A DNA stretch of 13,043 bases, from contig DDBM01000155.1 of assembly GCA_002333125.1 (NCBI GenBank), positions 1 to 13,043 of the forward strand. The letters are read 5' to 3'. The stretch comes from Moraxellaceae bacterium UBA2032. Lineage in GTDB: Bacteria; Pseudomonadota; Gammaproteobacteria; Pseudomonadales; Moraxellaceae. Below, in pieces: positions 1 through 8,037 of this stretch (positions within the stretch are counted from its first letter, which is position 1; each line of letters begins with the position of its first letter). The notes below the pieces were generated by a model, which was given only the letters and a program-made list of their open reading frames with translations, made no database searches and was not told the origin of the DNA. The translations under genes were made by a program, and so were the position numbers.

Positions 1-3000
1 GCTAATTTATCGGGCGCAGACACATGAATCACACGCACACCACGCGGATTACCCAAAGCATCAAATTGTTTTAAAACAATACGGTTTTGACCTGCTTCTA
101 AGTTAATACCAATATACTCACGTGCTTCGGTCTGTGTATCTGGAATAGTCATTTTAATGCCCACGCTCTTATCGGTAAGCACTTGGTCATTAACGCTAAT
201 TTCAAATGTTGCGCCTAATGACCCTTTAAATAAAACACGTGTTTGAGCATAAGGTAATATTTGGCCATCGCTTAAATTAAGAATATCAAGTTGATTAGTC
301 GCACTTTCTTGTACATAACTCTCTAAGCTACGCGTATCCGTCGGCGTTGCAACGCGCTCAATATCATCTTCTGTTTTGTTATCTTTATTAGTATTTGCTT
401 GAGATAACACAGGCATTTTTGCTTTGCCGTGTAACCCACACTCATTACCTGTTTGATTAATACAGCCATTAGCAGGCAAAGAACGCAAATCACTCGGGTT
501 GCTAGTTTCAAAGGCTAAGTCGGCTTTTAAGGCGCGTTCTAATTCGCCAATGGCCGCGTCACCTTGATTACGGCGACTATAAATCTCGGTCATCGCTGCA
601 CCAGAACATGTACCGCTGTCGGTGGTAATCGCAAAATCAGCTCGGTGTAATTCACCCGATTTTAAATCCACAAAGCGGCTTGATGGGTCACCCGCATGGC
701 GCACATTTTGCTCAATTAACTCTATATCTTGTGGTAAAGAAGTACGGTCAACTTTTAATACATGGGTCATGGCACGAACGCCATAAAAGTTATATTTACC
801 TTCAACATCAGTTACTACATAAGAACCATCTTCTAAAATCAGACGCACATTAGGTACACCAATTTCTTCAAGACCTTGTACACCATCACGGTTACAGTCG
901 GTATAAACTTTACCTGTAATAAAGGCTTCTTTGGTAAACACACCTGCGGTTACGTTTACTTTGGCCACCGCGGTAGCTGATTGAATAGTCAAACTATTAA
1001 TAGGCGTAACACCTTGAGCTTGGGCGCGATTAATGCCGTCGCCATGTAATGCCCCTACACCAATATGAGCGCGATAGGTGATAGTGGACTCATTTTTTGC
1101 GCCCATATTACCAATGGTAAAACGTAATACTGGGCCTATGCCGCCCATAGGCTCTTGCGCTACTTTGCCTATACGGGCGGTACCTGCTACATAACTAAAG
1201 CCTTTAGGTAAGGTATCTGTTACCACCACATTATTAATATCAAGATTGTTAATAGAGACATTTTTTACGGTGACGGTGTAATCAACAAATTCGCCCAACT
1301 CAGCATTAGCGCGTGAGCGTTCTTTTTTAATAAATAGCGAAGAAGCATTTGCCGCAGGCGGATCCATTGGAATATCTAATTCCACAGGCCCATCTGTTGG
1401 TAACACATTAAAACGTCCGCCATAAGAGCCGTCATCATCACCTGCCGTAAAACTACCTGTCACATTAATAACACGATTTTTGGTAGCTGGATTGTTAAAT
1501 AAATCTGTAGGTGACAATACACTGGGGTACGCATATCCAGTAGGCGCAGTAATCACTAAACGATAAAAGCTATTCACGCCATCTGTTGCAGGCACAAACG
1601 GAAAGCGAAACATACCATCATCGCCAGCATCAACAACACCATCACCATTAATATCTAAAGTACCCGTAATAATCGTTTTTTTACAGGATAGATTCGCCGT
1701 TACATCGACTTCACATTCTTTATTATTGTCATCAAAGAGTTTGAATGGAACTTCTACACTATTTTCTAAACGTATTAACTTAACCGTTGCACCATTAATT
1801 AACTTGCCTGTTTGACTATCAAATACCACACCAAAAGGGTCAATTAACAAATCAGAAGAAACTTCGCCTACTTGATTAATGGGGTCTTTATACACAATCA
1901 GACTTTGACCTTGCTCATCCTTTTTAATGGTTTTTCCGTCATCTTCTAAACAATGGAGAATGGTAGCCGTGACTTTGTCGTAGGCTATTGTTTCTAAGAT
2001 TTCATTTTGCTTTACAGGCGTATGCTCTAAACGAGAGCGAGTGGGTATAGGATTTTCCAAACGAAATAAGCCTGTATCTTTGCCTGTTTCAATCGCTACA
2101 GCAAATTCTTCATCTAAATTAGTAGTGCTGTAATTACCTTGGCTGTCTTTAGCAAATGAACGTACTCTTAGTAGTAGCTTATCAACAACACCAACACGCG
2201 TATTACACTGTTCTGTTTCTGTCTCTAAAAACACTTTTTGATTAGCTAAAATTTTGCTTTTTAATACGGAGTAATTGGCGTTTTTACTTTTTAAATCGGC
2301 TGGTTCAAAAATCAATACAGCCGTCTTTACTTCTTCTTTAGTCACAAAATCTTTATAAACTTTCATTTCTTGATTTTGTGCATCTTTTTTAACCGTTTTT
2401 CCATCATCTTCTAAGCAATGTACAATCGCCACTTCGACTTTATCAGTTGTCAAAACTTCTAAAACCGAATTGAGTTTTTTAACATCAAGTAAGTTTCGTG
2501 TTTGGGGGTCACGACGCGATTTTGTTTTTAGAGGATTTGATAGGCGAAACAAGGCACTATTTGTTTTATCACTGGCTTCTTCTGCAATAACAAACTCTTC
2601 ATCTAAAATTGTTGATGAGTCTTCTATGGCAAAAGAGCGAACACGAAGCAAAACTTTATCTGCAACATTTGGACGAGTATTACACTGCTGCACACCAGCT
2701 TCTAAATAAATATCTTCTTGGTTAGTTGCCGTTACCAATACTCTTTGTTTATCAACACTATAATCACCATTCTTAGAGCCTAGCGTAGCGGCAACAACAG
2801 ATGCTGTATCTACTACATTTTTTGATAAACCCGTTCTCGTTTCTTGTACTTGCAAAGCAACATTAATTTTGTCATTGAGTTTAGCATCAGCAGGCGTTGT
2901 TCCTACTACAAACAATGTTACTTGCTGTTGTGGATTTAAAGAAATTGGGCCAGTAACCAGACTATCTATGCCGGCATCATAAGCACCATTATTATTACTA

Positions 3001-4661
3001 TCAGCAAACACATTCAAGCCAAGTAAATCGCTGCCATCATTAGTTAAGTTTACCGCTGACGTACTATAACTGTCTGGTAATAAACCTGTGTTTTGTAAAA
3101 TATGTTTAAAGACAACAGGCTGACTAGGCAATACTATAATTTCACTTACGATAGTTAGATTAAAGTTTAAAGCAGTTAACTGAGAGGCTGCAGTCACACT
3201 ATCAATTTTGGTATTAATTTGCTGTGTGTTGTTGCTTGTGGCACTTAAATTCACATTAAAAACATCATTACCTTGTGCATTAGCAGGCACAGTACCCACC
3301 ACAAACAATGTTTTCTTTTGATTAATGCTCAAAGAAACTTGAGTCACAACCATATCTATTGCAGGGTCATAAACACCATTGCCATTAGTATCTTCTACAA
3401 TAATAGGGTTAAGTAAATTACCATTATCATTAGTGGCTTGCATTAGCGACAAATCATATATGTCATTTACCGAGCCTGTATTACTCAGTATATGCTTCCA
3501 TACCGCTAACTCATTAGGCTGTTTTACAAAGGGATTGGCCGCTGTTAAATCAAATAAACTGCTAAGTAACTTGGTGCTAACTATATTGGAGTATGCTTCT
3601 TTGTTTTCGCTACCATAATTGTAATAAGCCAAAAATTGATTATCTAAGCTAATGGCTGCTGTCGTTACCACATCAACATCCACTTCTAAAATCGCTTCTT
3701 GAGGCGCAAAAAAGCCATCAAAAGCCACAGCAACACGATCAATAGTACTTAAGTCGGGCAAAGTGCCCAATTCATAATTTTTATAACTTTTATCGGGTGT
3801 ACCACGCACATGGTATAACAACAACCGCCCTGCCCCACCGCTACGATACGTTAATTTATTTAAAGTCACGCCGCTGGGCAAGGTATCCTCAAAAACCACT
3901 TTACTTAAATTAACACCTTCTATGTTAACAGTTGCCCCCATTGCCGAGGCATTACCCTCATTACGCATAGTTAAACTATATTTGAGTGTTTTATCGGTAG
4001 GATTAATTGAATTAACCGAAATTTCGGTTTGATTAACATTTTTAATTAATTTTAAATTTGGTGCAGTTAAATAGACTTTATCAACTAGCGATAATAAAGG
4101 CACATCAAGTGCCGCACTTTTAACTTGAATATTGGCTAAAAACACACTATCTGCAAGTGCATTTAATGGTACTTGAGCTTTAACCAAAATAGACATTTTT
4201 TGGCCAGCTTCTAAACTTTCTTGATGCACAGCAGGATTAATAATTATATCGCCTGCATCATAAAACCCATTATTGTTAACATCATGAATTAAGGTTAAAT
4301 TTTTAAGAACACCACTATCGCCACCCAAATCTATTAAATTAAAGCTAAAACTGTTTTGGGCATTACCTGTATTAGTCAGGGTATGTTGCCATGTAATTAT
4401 TTGGTCAGGATTGGCTTGAATATCATTTGCGGGCGTTAGAATTGCAGCATAAGCAGGCAAAATTTTTGTAGTCACAGGCTGAGACACAGCAAAATAACGA
4501 TTGCCACTATCATCTACAAATTGTGCACTGGCAATGTTTTCTATTTTTAAACCAGCAGGTGCCATCTTGGCTTGGGCAACACCACAACATACGGCACTTA
4601 ACACCATAAAAACAGTGCAAAGCCAATACCTGATGTTGAAGATGTGAGCTTGAGAATACAC
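1..4661 (-). CDS. Giant secreted multi-domain DUF11 / SdrD-B-like surface protein (3' end beyond the window)
   Basis: I read this frame codon by codon from 4661 to base 1: 1553 codons without a stop, so the C-terminus lies off the left edge. The start is GTG 4659-4661, with AAAAGG 7 nt upstream and an in-frame TAA at 4665-4667. Residues 1-31 form a signal peptide (hydrophobic core, cut after AQA). Layout: H-x-L-x-N-T-G modules near residues 90, 388 and 521, each followed by a D-x-N-x-N-G-x-x-D loop (127, 424, 554); a DUF11-like stretch about 190-330; two tandem copies of a Cys-containing domain (about 640-771 and 799-926); an IDPxGxVxDSxTG-type domain with DINGDGVVD at 1003; DUF11 about 1104-1215 with TDTLPKGFSYVAG; an SdrD/Cna-B-like domain about 1249-1308 (DCNRDGVQG, DVEGKYNF); then a less recognisable region with GCINQTGNECG. 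Sec export is well supported. Adhesin or surface-layer function is inference. The lost C-terminus could be an outer-membrane or OmpA-like anchor. Confidence 0.9.
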   Translation of the reverse strand, partial: MYSQAHIFNIRYWLCTVFMVLSAVCCGVAQAKMAPAGLKIENIASAQFVDDSGNRYFAVSQPVTTKILPAYAAILTPANDIQANPDQIITWQHTLTNTGNAQNSFSFNLIDLGGDSGVLKNLTLIHDVNNNGFYDAGDIIINPAVHQESLEAGQKMSILVKAQVPLNALADSVFLANIQVKSAALDVPLLSLVDKVYLTAPNLKLIKNVNQTEISVNSINPTDKTLKYSLTMRNEGNASAMGATVNIEGVNLSKVVFEDTLPSGVTLNKLTYRSGGAGRLLLYHVRGTPDKSYKNYELGTLPDLSTIDRVAVAFDGFFAPQEAILEVDVDVVTTAAISLDNQFLAYYNYGSENKEAYSNIVSTKLLSSLFDLTAANPFVKQPNELAVWKHILSNTGSVNDIYDLSLMQATNDNGNLLNPIIVEDTNGNGVYDPAIDMVVTQVSLSINQKKTLFVVGTVPANAQGNDVFNVNLSATSNNTQQINTKIDSVTAASQLTALNFNLTIVSEIIVLPSQPVVFKHILQNTGLLPDSYSTSAVNLTNDGSDLLGLNVFADSNNNGAYDAGIDSLVTGPISLNPQQQVTLFVVGTTPADAKLNDKINVALQVQETRTGLSKNVVDTASVVAATLGSKNGDYSVDKQRVLVTATNQEDIYLEAGVQQCNTRPNVADKVLLRVRSFAIEDSSTILDEEFVIAEEASDKTNSALFRLSNPLKTKSRRDPQTRNLLDVKKLNSVLEVLTTDKVEVAIVHCLEDDGKTVKKDAQNQEMKVYKDFVTKEEVKTAVLIFEPADLKSKNANYSVLKSKILANQKVFLETETEQCNTRVGVVDKLLLRVRSFAKDSQGNYSTTNLDEEFAVAIETGKDTGLFRLENPIPTRSRLEHTPVKQNEILETIAYDKVTATILHCLEDDGKTIKKDEQGQSLIVYKDPINQVGEVSSDLLIDPFGVVFDSQTGKLINGATVKLIRLENSVEVPFKLFDDNNKECEVDVTANLSCKKTIITGTLDINGDGVVDAGDDGMFRFPFVPATDGVNSFYRLVITAPTGYAYPSVLSPTDLFNNPATKNRVINVTGSFTAGDDDGSYGGRFNVLPTDGPVELDIPMDPPAANASSLFIKKERSRANAELGEFVDYTVTVKNVSINNLDINNVVVTDTLPKGFSYVAGTARIGKVAQEPMGGIGPVLRFTIGNMGAKNESTITYRAHIGVGALHGDGINRAQAQGVTPINSLTIQSATAVAKVNVTAGVFTKEAFITGKVYTDCNRDGVQGLEEIGVPNVRLILEDGSYVVTDVEGKYNFYGVRAMTHVLKVDRTSLPQDIELIEQNVRHAGDPSSRFVDLKSGELHRADFAITTDSGTCSGAAMTEIYSRRNQGDAAIGELERALKADLAFETSNPSDLRSLPANGCINQTGNECGLHGKAKMPVLSQANTNKDNKTEDDIERVATPTDTRSLESYVQESATNQLDILNLSDGQILPYAQTRVLFKGSLGATFEISVNDQVLTDKSVGIKMTIPDTQTEAREYIGINLEAGQNRIVLKQFDALGNPRGVRVIHVSAPDKL
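1884..2267 (-). repeat. Tandem protein domain, copy 2 (inside the giant gene)
   Basis: Residues about 799-926. The same landmarks occur in the same order: Cys819 in EQCNTR, DKLLLRVRSFA, LDEEFAVAIETGKDTGLFRL, and Cys904 in HCLEDDGKTIKKD, ending in VYKD. The C-terminal landmarks are offset from copy 1 by exactly 155 codons (Cys749 to Cys904) and the first cysteines by 159, so the copies differ by a small indel. DNA identity is clearly lower than protein similarity, so the duplication is not recent. Confidence 0.8.
2349..2744 (-). repeat. Tandem protein domain, copy 1 (inside the giant gene)
   Basis: Residues about 640-771 of the giant protein. Landmarks are Cys660 in QQCNTR, the motif DKVLLRVRSFA, LDEEF, LFRLSNP, and Cys749 in HCLEDDGKTVKKD, ending in VYKD. 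The middle resembles the widespread ETGxxTGxFR type of Ig-like module, with the ETG degenerate here. Copy 2 follows directly downstream in the gene, about 155 codons away. Confidence 0.8.
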
Positions 4662-4681
4662 AATTTAGCCTTTTATTTAAA

Positions 4682-4687
4682 ATTATA
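4682..4687 (-). promoter_or_regulatory. Candidate -10 box for the giant gene
   Basis: A perfect TATAAT reads on the minus strand from 4687 to 4682, about 20 nt upstream of the GTG start. No good -35 lies at 16-18 bp spacing (ACCAAT at 17 bp). The predicted leader would be only about 14 nt and would begin near the AAAAGG ribosome site, so the promoter is uncertain. The gene could instead be read through from its upstream neighbour. Confidence 0.35.
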
Positions 4688-4753
4688 AGAATTAGCTTAT
4701 TTGAATTGGTACAACATACGTCTAAACAAACAAGTACTAAAGCTAAGGCAAAG

Positions 4754-4787
4754 TCTAAAAGAGCCAGAAAAACCTGACTCTTTTAGA
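4754..4787 (-). terminator. Stem-loop after the 987-aa gene, possible terminator
   Basis: Inverted repeat of 14 bp with one G-T type mismatch: arms TCTAAAAGAGCCAG (4754-4767) and CTGACTCTTTTAGA (4774-4787) around a 6-nt loop. It lies 45 nt beyond the stop of the 987-aa gene on the minus strand. The 3' arm is U-rich within the stem, but the tract after it (ACTTTGCC) is poor in U. Termination may therefore be partial, or the stem may serve RNA processing between the two large genes. Confidence 0.5.
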
Positions 4788-4831
4788 AAAGCATCCATGC
4801 TTTATGTAGTTAGGCTAAAACAAACTACAGA

Positions 4832-7795
4832 TTAGTTGTCAATTCTAACACTAAAGGTAAATGTGCCAGTTTGACCACCACTTAAAGTACCTACATCAAC
4901 GATATAAGAAGGAGTACTAGCACCATCAGCTGGGGTTTGTGTAACAACATTATTGCTACCCGAACCAACAATTGTTGGTGTTGTTGCCGTTGTTACAGCA
5001 CCACCTACAAGTTTATCAAACGCTTTTGTAAATCCAGGTACCGCATCGTTAATCACAACACTAGTTACAGGTGATACACCTTCGTTAGTTGCTACAATTT
5101 TGTACATAATACATGCGCCAGGCTTAGCACTGATGTTAGCTGCTGCAAACGGGGCATCGTTATTACCATCACAATCCGCATCTAAGGCTTGAGTTTTGTC
5201 CAAACGAATTTGGCCGCCAATCACGTTTGTGGTGTCGGTGTTAACAGGATCGGTTGGTGCCGATACGCCGTCGATATTACCTACAACATCAGCTGTAACT
5301 GTTAAGGAGTCAGTCGTACCTGGTGTAGCACCTGCTGGCGCTTGTACTTTAGCAAAAATACGAATACTTTCACCTTTGGTCAAGCCAGCCAAACCATCAC
5401 CTAAACCTGTACCAACCACATCAATAGTGCCTGCACCATCTTGGTCGGTCGTAATTAATTCAAAGTTAGAGCTAGTAATAATGCGGTCAGTACCATCTAA
5501 CACACCATTACTGTTACTATCAATAAACAATACAGTATTAAAACCAGACAACGAATTTACAGCGGATAACAACATGGAACCAGCAGTACTACCTTCGGTC
5601 ACGTTACCATTGTTGGTTAAAATATGTTCATACACCACGGTACCACTTGGGAACACCTGACCTGTACGGTCGGTAATCATTTGCAAGCTACGCACAGTAT
5701 TTACAAGCACGGCGTCGAGTTTGGTATCAGTAGCTGTCGAAACAGGCGACGTGATTTTAAAGTAAATATTTTGAGGAGTAACTGGCGTTGCCGCTGCGTT
5801 AGTAGGCACAGAGATAACCGCACAAACCAATGCCGAACCAGGTACCCCCAAAACCGCCGCGTTAATTGTGCCTGTATTAGTGATAGTTGCACCCATTGTT
5901 GCACAAGAACCACCACTTGATTGGCGGAATTCTGCTGTCCAACCTGAAGGTAATGCAGCCATACCAGCCGTAGAACCTGCAGCCAAGTTATAGTTATCAG
6001 CTAAACCGCGTTTGTTTTCAACAAGCAATGGAAACACAGCCGATGAACCAGGATTAACCGTTTTAACACCCCATGCATTATTTGGATTTACTGGAAGTGC
6101 GGTAGCAGGATCAGTAACCGTACCTGCACCAGTTGCACCACCACCACCTAATGTACCACTAGCATAACCAGAGGCGGTGTTGTTACTTAAGTCGGCCACG
6201 TTAGTAATAATGTTGGTTAAGGTATCGGTAACAGTATTATACTTAGTTGGGTCGGTCGTAGAACGTGCAACTTTAGTCACATTATAATTAACAGCACCCG
6301 AATAGTTTGCAGGCAACGTTGCTTTTAATACAACTTTGTATTCGCCACCTACTGGTAAAGAGCCTGTGTCAGGAATGCCGTCGGAGTTAGTATCTTGCAA
6401 TACGTTAACACCATCTGCCTGATACAGTTGGAATGATGTGCCAGCAGGGAAGATATTATTTAAGAATGCATCACCATTGGTATAAGTCACGTTAAAGGTA
6501 TCGGCACTGTTACCTGTGTTGTGAATCCAGTTATTAAACGTAACGACCGAACCTTGATAAACACTTGCTTCATTTGGTGCCACGATGTCATTTGCACCAC
6601 CATCTGCCGTACTACCAGAGGCATTGTTGGCAACAACCGATGCTGTTGGTGTTACTGTAAAATCAACAATGTTAGTTTGTTGGCCTGTAATAACTGGGCC
6701 ACCACCGCCATTGTTGTAGTCAAAAACGGCTTTGTTAGATAACACGCCTGCACGCGCTATACTATTGCCATCAGCCGTCGAGTCATCAATTTTAACTTGG
6801 AAAGAAATCGAACCAGAACTGTTTGCTGGCACACTAGCTACAGTAGCTACAATTCTTTCTGTACCCAATAACGGAGTACCCATTACTTGATAACTAATAC
6901 CTGCGCCATCAGCGGTATTTGCAGTACCTTCATTTGGTGTGCCTGCAATATCATCAGTCAATGAACCACCACCACTCCACACGCCCGTACCTGCTTGATA
7001 CTTCATGGTACCAATCGTGCCTGGCGCAGCATCTTTTGGCAGGGCATCTGTTATTACAAAATTAGTGGCAGCCGTATTACCAGAGTTGGTATAGGTTAAG
7101 GTATAAGTAACCACGGTACCTGCAGGACCTGTTGTTATATTGGCAGATTTAGTCACACTAACAACGGCATTAGTAGAGATAATTGCGGTGTCGGTATTAG
7201 TGACTGTCTGAACAGGAGTAAATGCGGAGCTTGTATTTGCTGTTACAGTCAATTCACCCGTTTGAGCATTAGTTGCTGTAACTGGCGCATTGGTAACCAC
7301 AACAAACTTATAAACACCATTTGCTGCTAATGTTACAGAGGTAACGGGCGTAAAATTATCGGGCACGCCATTGCCGTCAGCATCGGCATATACTGTAAAG
7401 GCTGCAAAGTCAAAATTATCTACCGCACCAGCATCATTTGCTGCAGAAAGGTTAAAGGTGTCGCTACCGTTACCCGTGTTGGTTAAGGTATGTGGATACA
7501 CAACTTGACCACCAGGCGCTACATAACGTGTAGCATCAGCAGTCAAGGTAAAGCTACCAACTTGCTGAACAATGGTTTGCACCGTGTTAGATGTTGCTGT
7601 ACGTGGCACAGAAGAAGCATCAGTATAGCTTGCAGTTGCCGTGTTACCAATTAATGAGTTTGCGGCAGGTGCGGCAGCAAATGCGCCTGCACTAAAGCCA
7701 CCCATTGCCACAGCCATAGCAGCAGCTAAGGCATTTAAACGCCAAACGTTGCTTGTGTTGCGGCAAGCCTGACGATTGTTTTCTTGAGTACGCAT
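4832..7795 (-). CDS. Secreted 987-aa multi-module DUF11-type protein
   Basis: Starts at ATG 7793-7795 with AGAGG 8 nt upstream. Residues 1-40 are a long Sec signal peptide (basic start, Ala/Met/Gly-rich core, cut after AFA). The mature start NSLIGNTATASYTD...SNTVQTIV is the same kind of N-terminal signature as in the giant neighbour. Modules with an HxLTNTGN-like core lie near residues 99, 419 (variant NWIHNTGN) and 721. They are followed by acidic loops DADGNGVPD (138), DTNSDGIPD (468) and DSNSNGVLDGTD (759), plus DADCDGNND at 872. Classical DUF11 stretches lie at about 211-345 (ITDALPKDA) and about 863-987. The protein ends directly after the last beta-sandwich (FSVRIDN), with no PEP-CTERM, LPXTG, barrel or hydrophobic tail. 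It is likely a secreted or surface-associated Ala/Thr/Gly/Asn-rich protein, possibly calcium-stabilised. The exact role is unknown. Confidence 0.93.
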   Translation of the reverse strand: MRTQENNRQACRNTSNVWRLNALAAAMAVAMGGFSAGAFAAAPAANSLIGNTATASYTDASSVPRTATSNTVQTIVQQVGSFTLTADATRYVAPGGQVVYPHTLTNTGNGSDTFNLSAANDAGAVDNFDFAAFTVYADADGNGVPDNFTPVTSVTLAANGVYKFVVVTNAPVTATNAQTGELTVTANTSSAFTPVQTVTNTDTAIISTNAVVSVTKSANITTGPAGTVVTYTLTYTNSGNTAATNFVITDALPKDAAPGTIGTMKYQAGTGVWSGGGSLTDDIAGTPNEGTANTADGAGISYQVMGTPLLGTERIVATVASVPANSSGSISFQVKIDDSTADGNSIARAGVLSNKAVFDYNNGGGGPVITGQQTNIVDFTVTPTASVVANNASGSTADGGANDIVAPNEASVYQGSVVTFNNWIHNTGNSADTFNVTYTNGDAFLNNIFPAGTSFQLYQADGVNVLQDTNSDGIPDTGSLPVGGEYKVVLKATLPANYSGAVNYNVTKVARSTTDPTKYNTVTDTLTNIITNVADLSNNTASGYASGTLGGGGATGAGTVTDPATALPVNPNNAWGVKTVNPGSSAVFPLLVENKRGLADNYNLAAGSTAGMAALPSGWTAEFRQSSGGSCATMGATITNTGTINAAVLGVPGSALVCAVISVPTNAAATPVTPQNIYFKITSPVSTATDTKLDAVLVNTVRSLQMITDRTGQVFPSGTVVYEHILTNNGNVTEGSTAGSMLLSAVNSLSGFNTVLFIDSNSNGVLDGTDRIITSSNFELITTDQDGAGTIDVVGTGLGDGLAGLTKGESIRIFAKVQAPAGATPGTTDSLTVTADVVGNIDGVSAPTDPVNTDTTNVIGGQIRLDKTQALDADCDGNNDAPFAAANISAKPGACIMYKIVATNEGVSPVTSVVINDAVPGFTKAFDKLVGGAVTTATTPTIVGSGSNNVVTQTPADGASTPSYIVDVGTLSGGQTGTFTFSVRIDN

Positions 7796-7828
7796 AATAA
7801 GAACCTCTGGTTTATGCTTGGTTTATAA

Positions 7829-7834
7829 ATTATA
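7829..7834 (-). promoter_or_regulatory. Candidate -10 box for the 987-aa gene
   Basis: A perfect TATAAT reads on the minus strand, about 34 nt upstream of the ATG at 7795. The -35 position at 17 bp is TCAGTT, a weak match that lies inside one arm of a long inverted repeat (7848-7903). This arrangement suggests an activator- or repressor-dependent promoter. Confidence 0.45.
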
Positions 7835-7847
7835 TCGCCTTGCCAGC

Positions 7848-7903
7848 TTTAAACTGACGCGTTCACTAATATCCTTATTATTTGGGTAAGCGTCCAGTTT
7901 AAA
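7848..7903. promoter_or_regulatory. Interrupted inverted repeat upstream of the 987-aa gene
   Basis: The left arm TTTAAACTGACGC (7848-7860) and the right arm GCGTCCAGTTTAAA (7890-7903) are complementary over 13 bp with a single-base bulge, separated by 29 nt. The left arm overlaps the expected -35 position of the TATAAT promoter. It could be a pair of operator half-sites. It could also be an RNA stem if transcription starts further upstream. Confidence 0.45.
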
Positions 7904-7940
7904 CACAAGTTTGTTTAGTAATAAAACGCACCTGCATTCC

Positions 7941-7965
7941 AGACTTAAATGGCGAATCTAAGTCT
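7941..7965. repeat. Small inverted repeat
   Basis: AGACTTA (7941-7947) and TAAGTCT (7959-7965) form a perfect 7-bp inverted repeat around an 11-nt spacer. It lies between the 163-aa gene and the 987-aa gene. No function can be read from it. Confidence 0.4.
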
Positions 7966-7971
7966 GTTAAC

Positions 7972-7998
7972 TTTTTAAAAACGTCCTGTTTTTAAGAA
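7972..7998 (-). terminator. AT-rich stem-loop after the 163-aa gene, possible terminator
   Basis: TTAAAAAC (7975-7982) and GTTTTTAA (7988-7995) form a perfect 8-bp stem around a 5-nt loop, extendable by two pairs past a wobble. It sits about 40 nt past the stop of the 163-aa gene. On the minus strand the 3' arm has a run of five T followed by AAAAAG. The stem is weak (two G-C type pairs at most), so terminator activity is only possible. Confidence 0.35.
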
Positions 7999-8037
7999 AA
8001 CACAAAAAAGCAAATACCTCTAATGATATTTACTTAG

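Noticed and set aside
2470..3618. 79-codon plus-strand frames (2470-2709 and 3379-3618) in the giant gene
   Set aside because: They overlap the continuous giant frame on the other strand and show no ribosome site or recognisable protein.
4583..4661. Possible lipoprotein signal in the giant protein (Cys25/Cys26 near the end of the signal peptide)
   Set aside because: The residues before the cysteines (Ser-Ala-Val) do not fit the lipobox, which needs Leu or similar at -3 and Gly/Ala/Ser at -1. AQA gives a normal signal peptidase I site.
1621..5190. Repeated short acidic loop codons suspected as a DNA tandem repeat or CRISPR-like array
   Set aside because: The similarity is at protein level (D-x-N-x-N-G-x-x-D) at spacings of about 100 residues or more. 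There are no identical repeats with regular spacers.
5196..5660. 154-codon plus-strand frame inside the 987-aa gene
   Set aside because: It is the complement of a repetitive Thr/Val/Ala/Asn-rich coding region and has no credible start or homology. The minus-strand frame carries the signal peptide and the domains.
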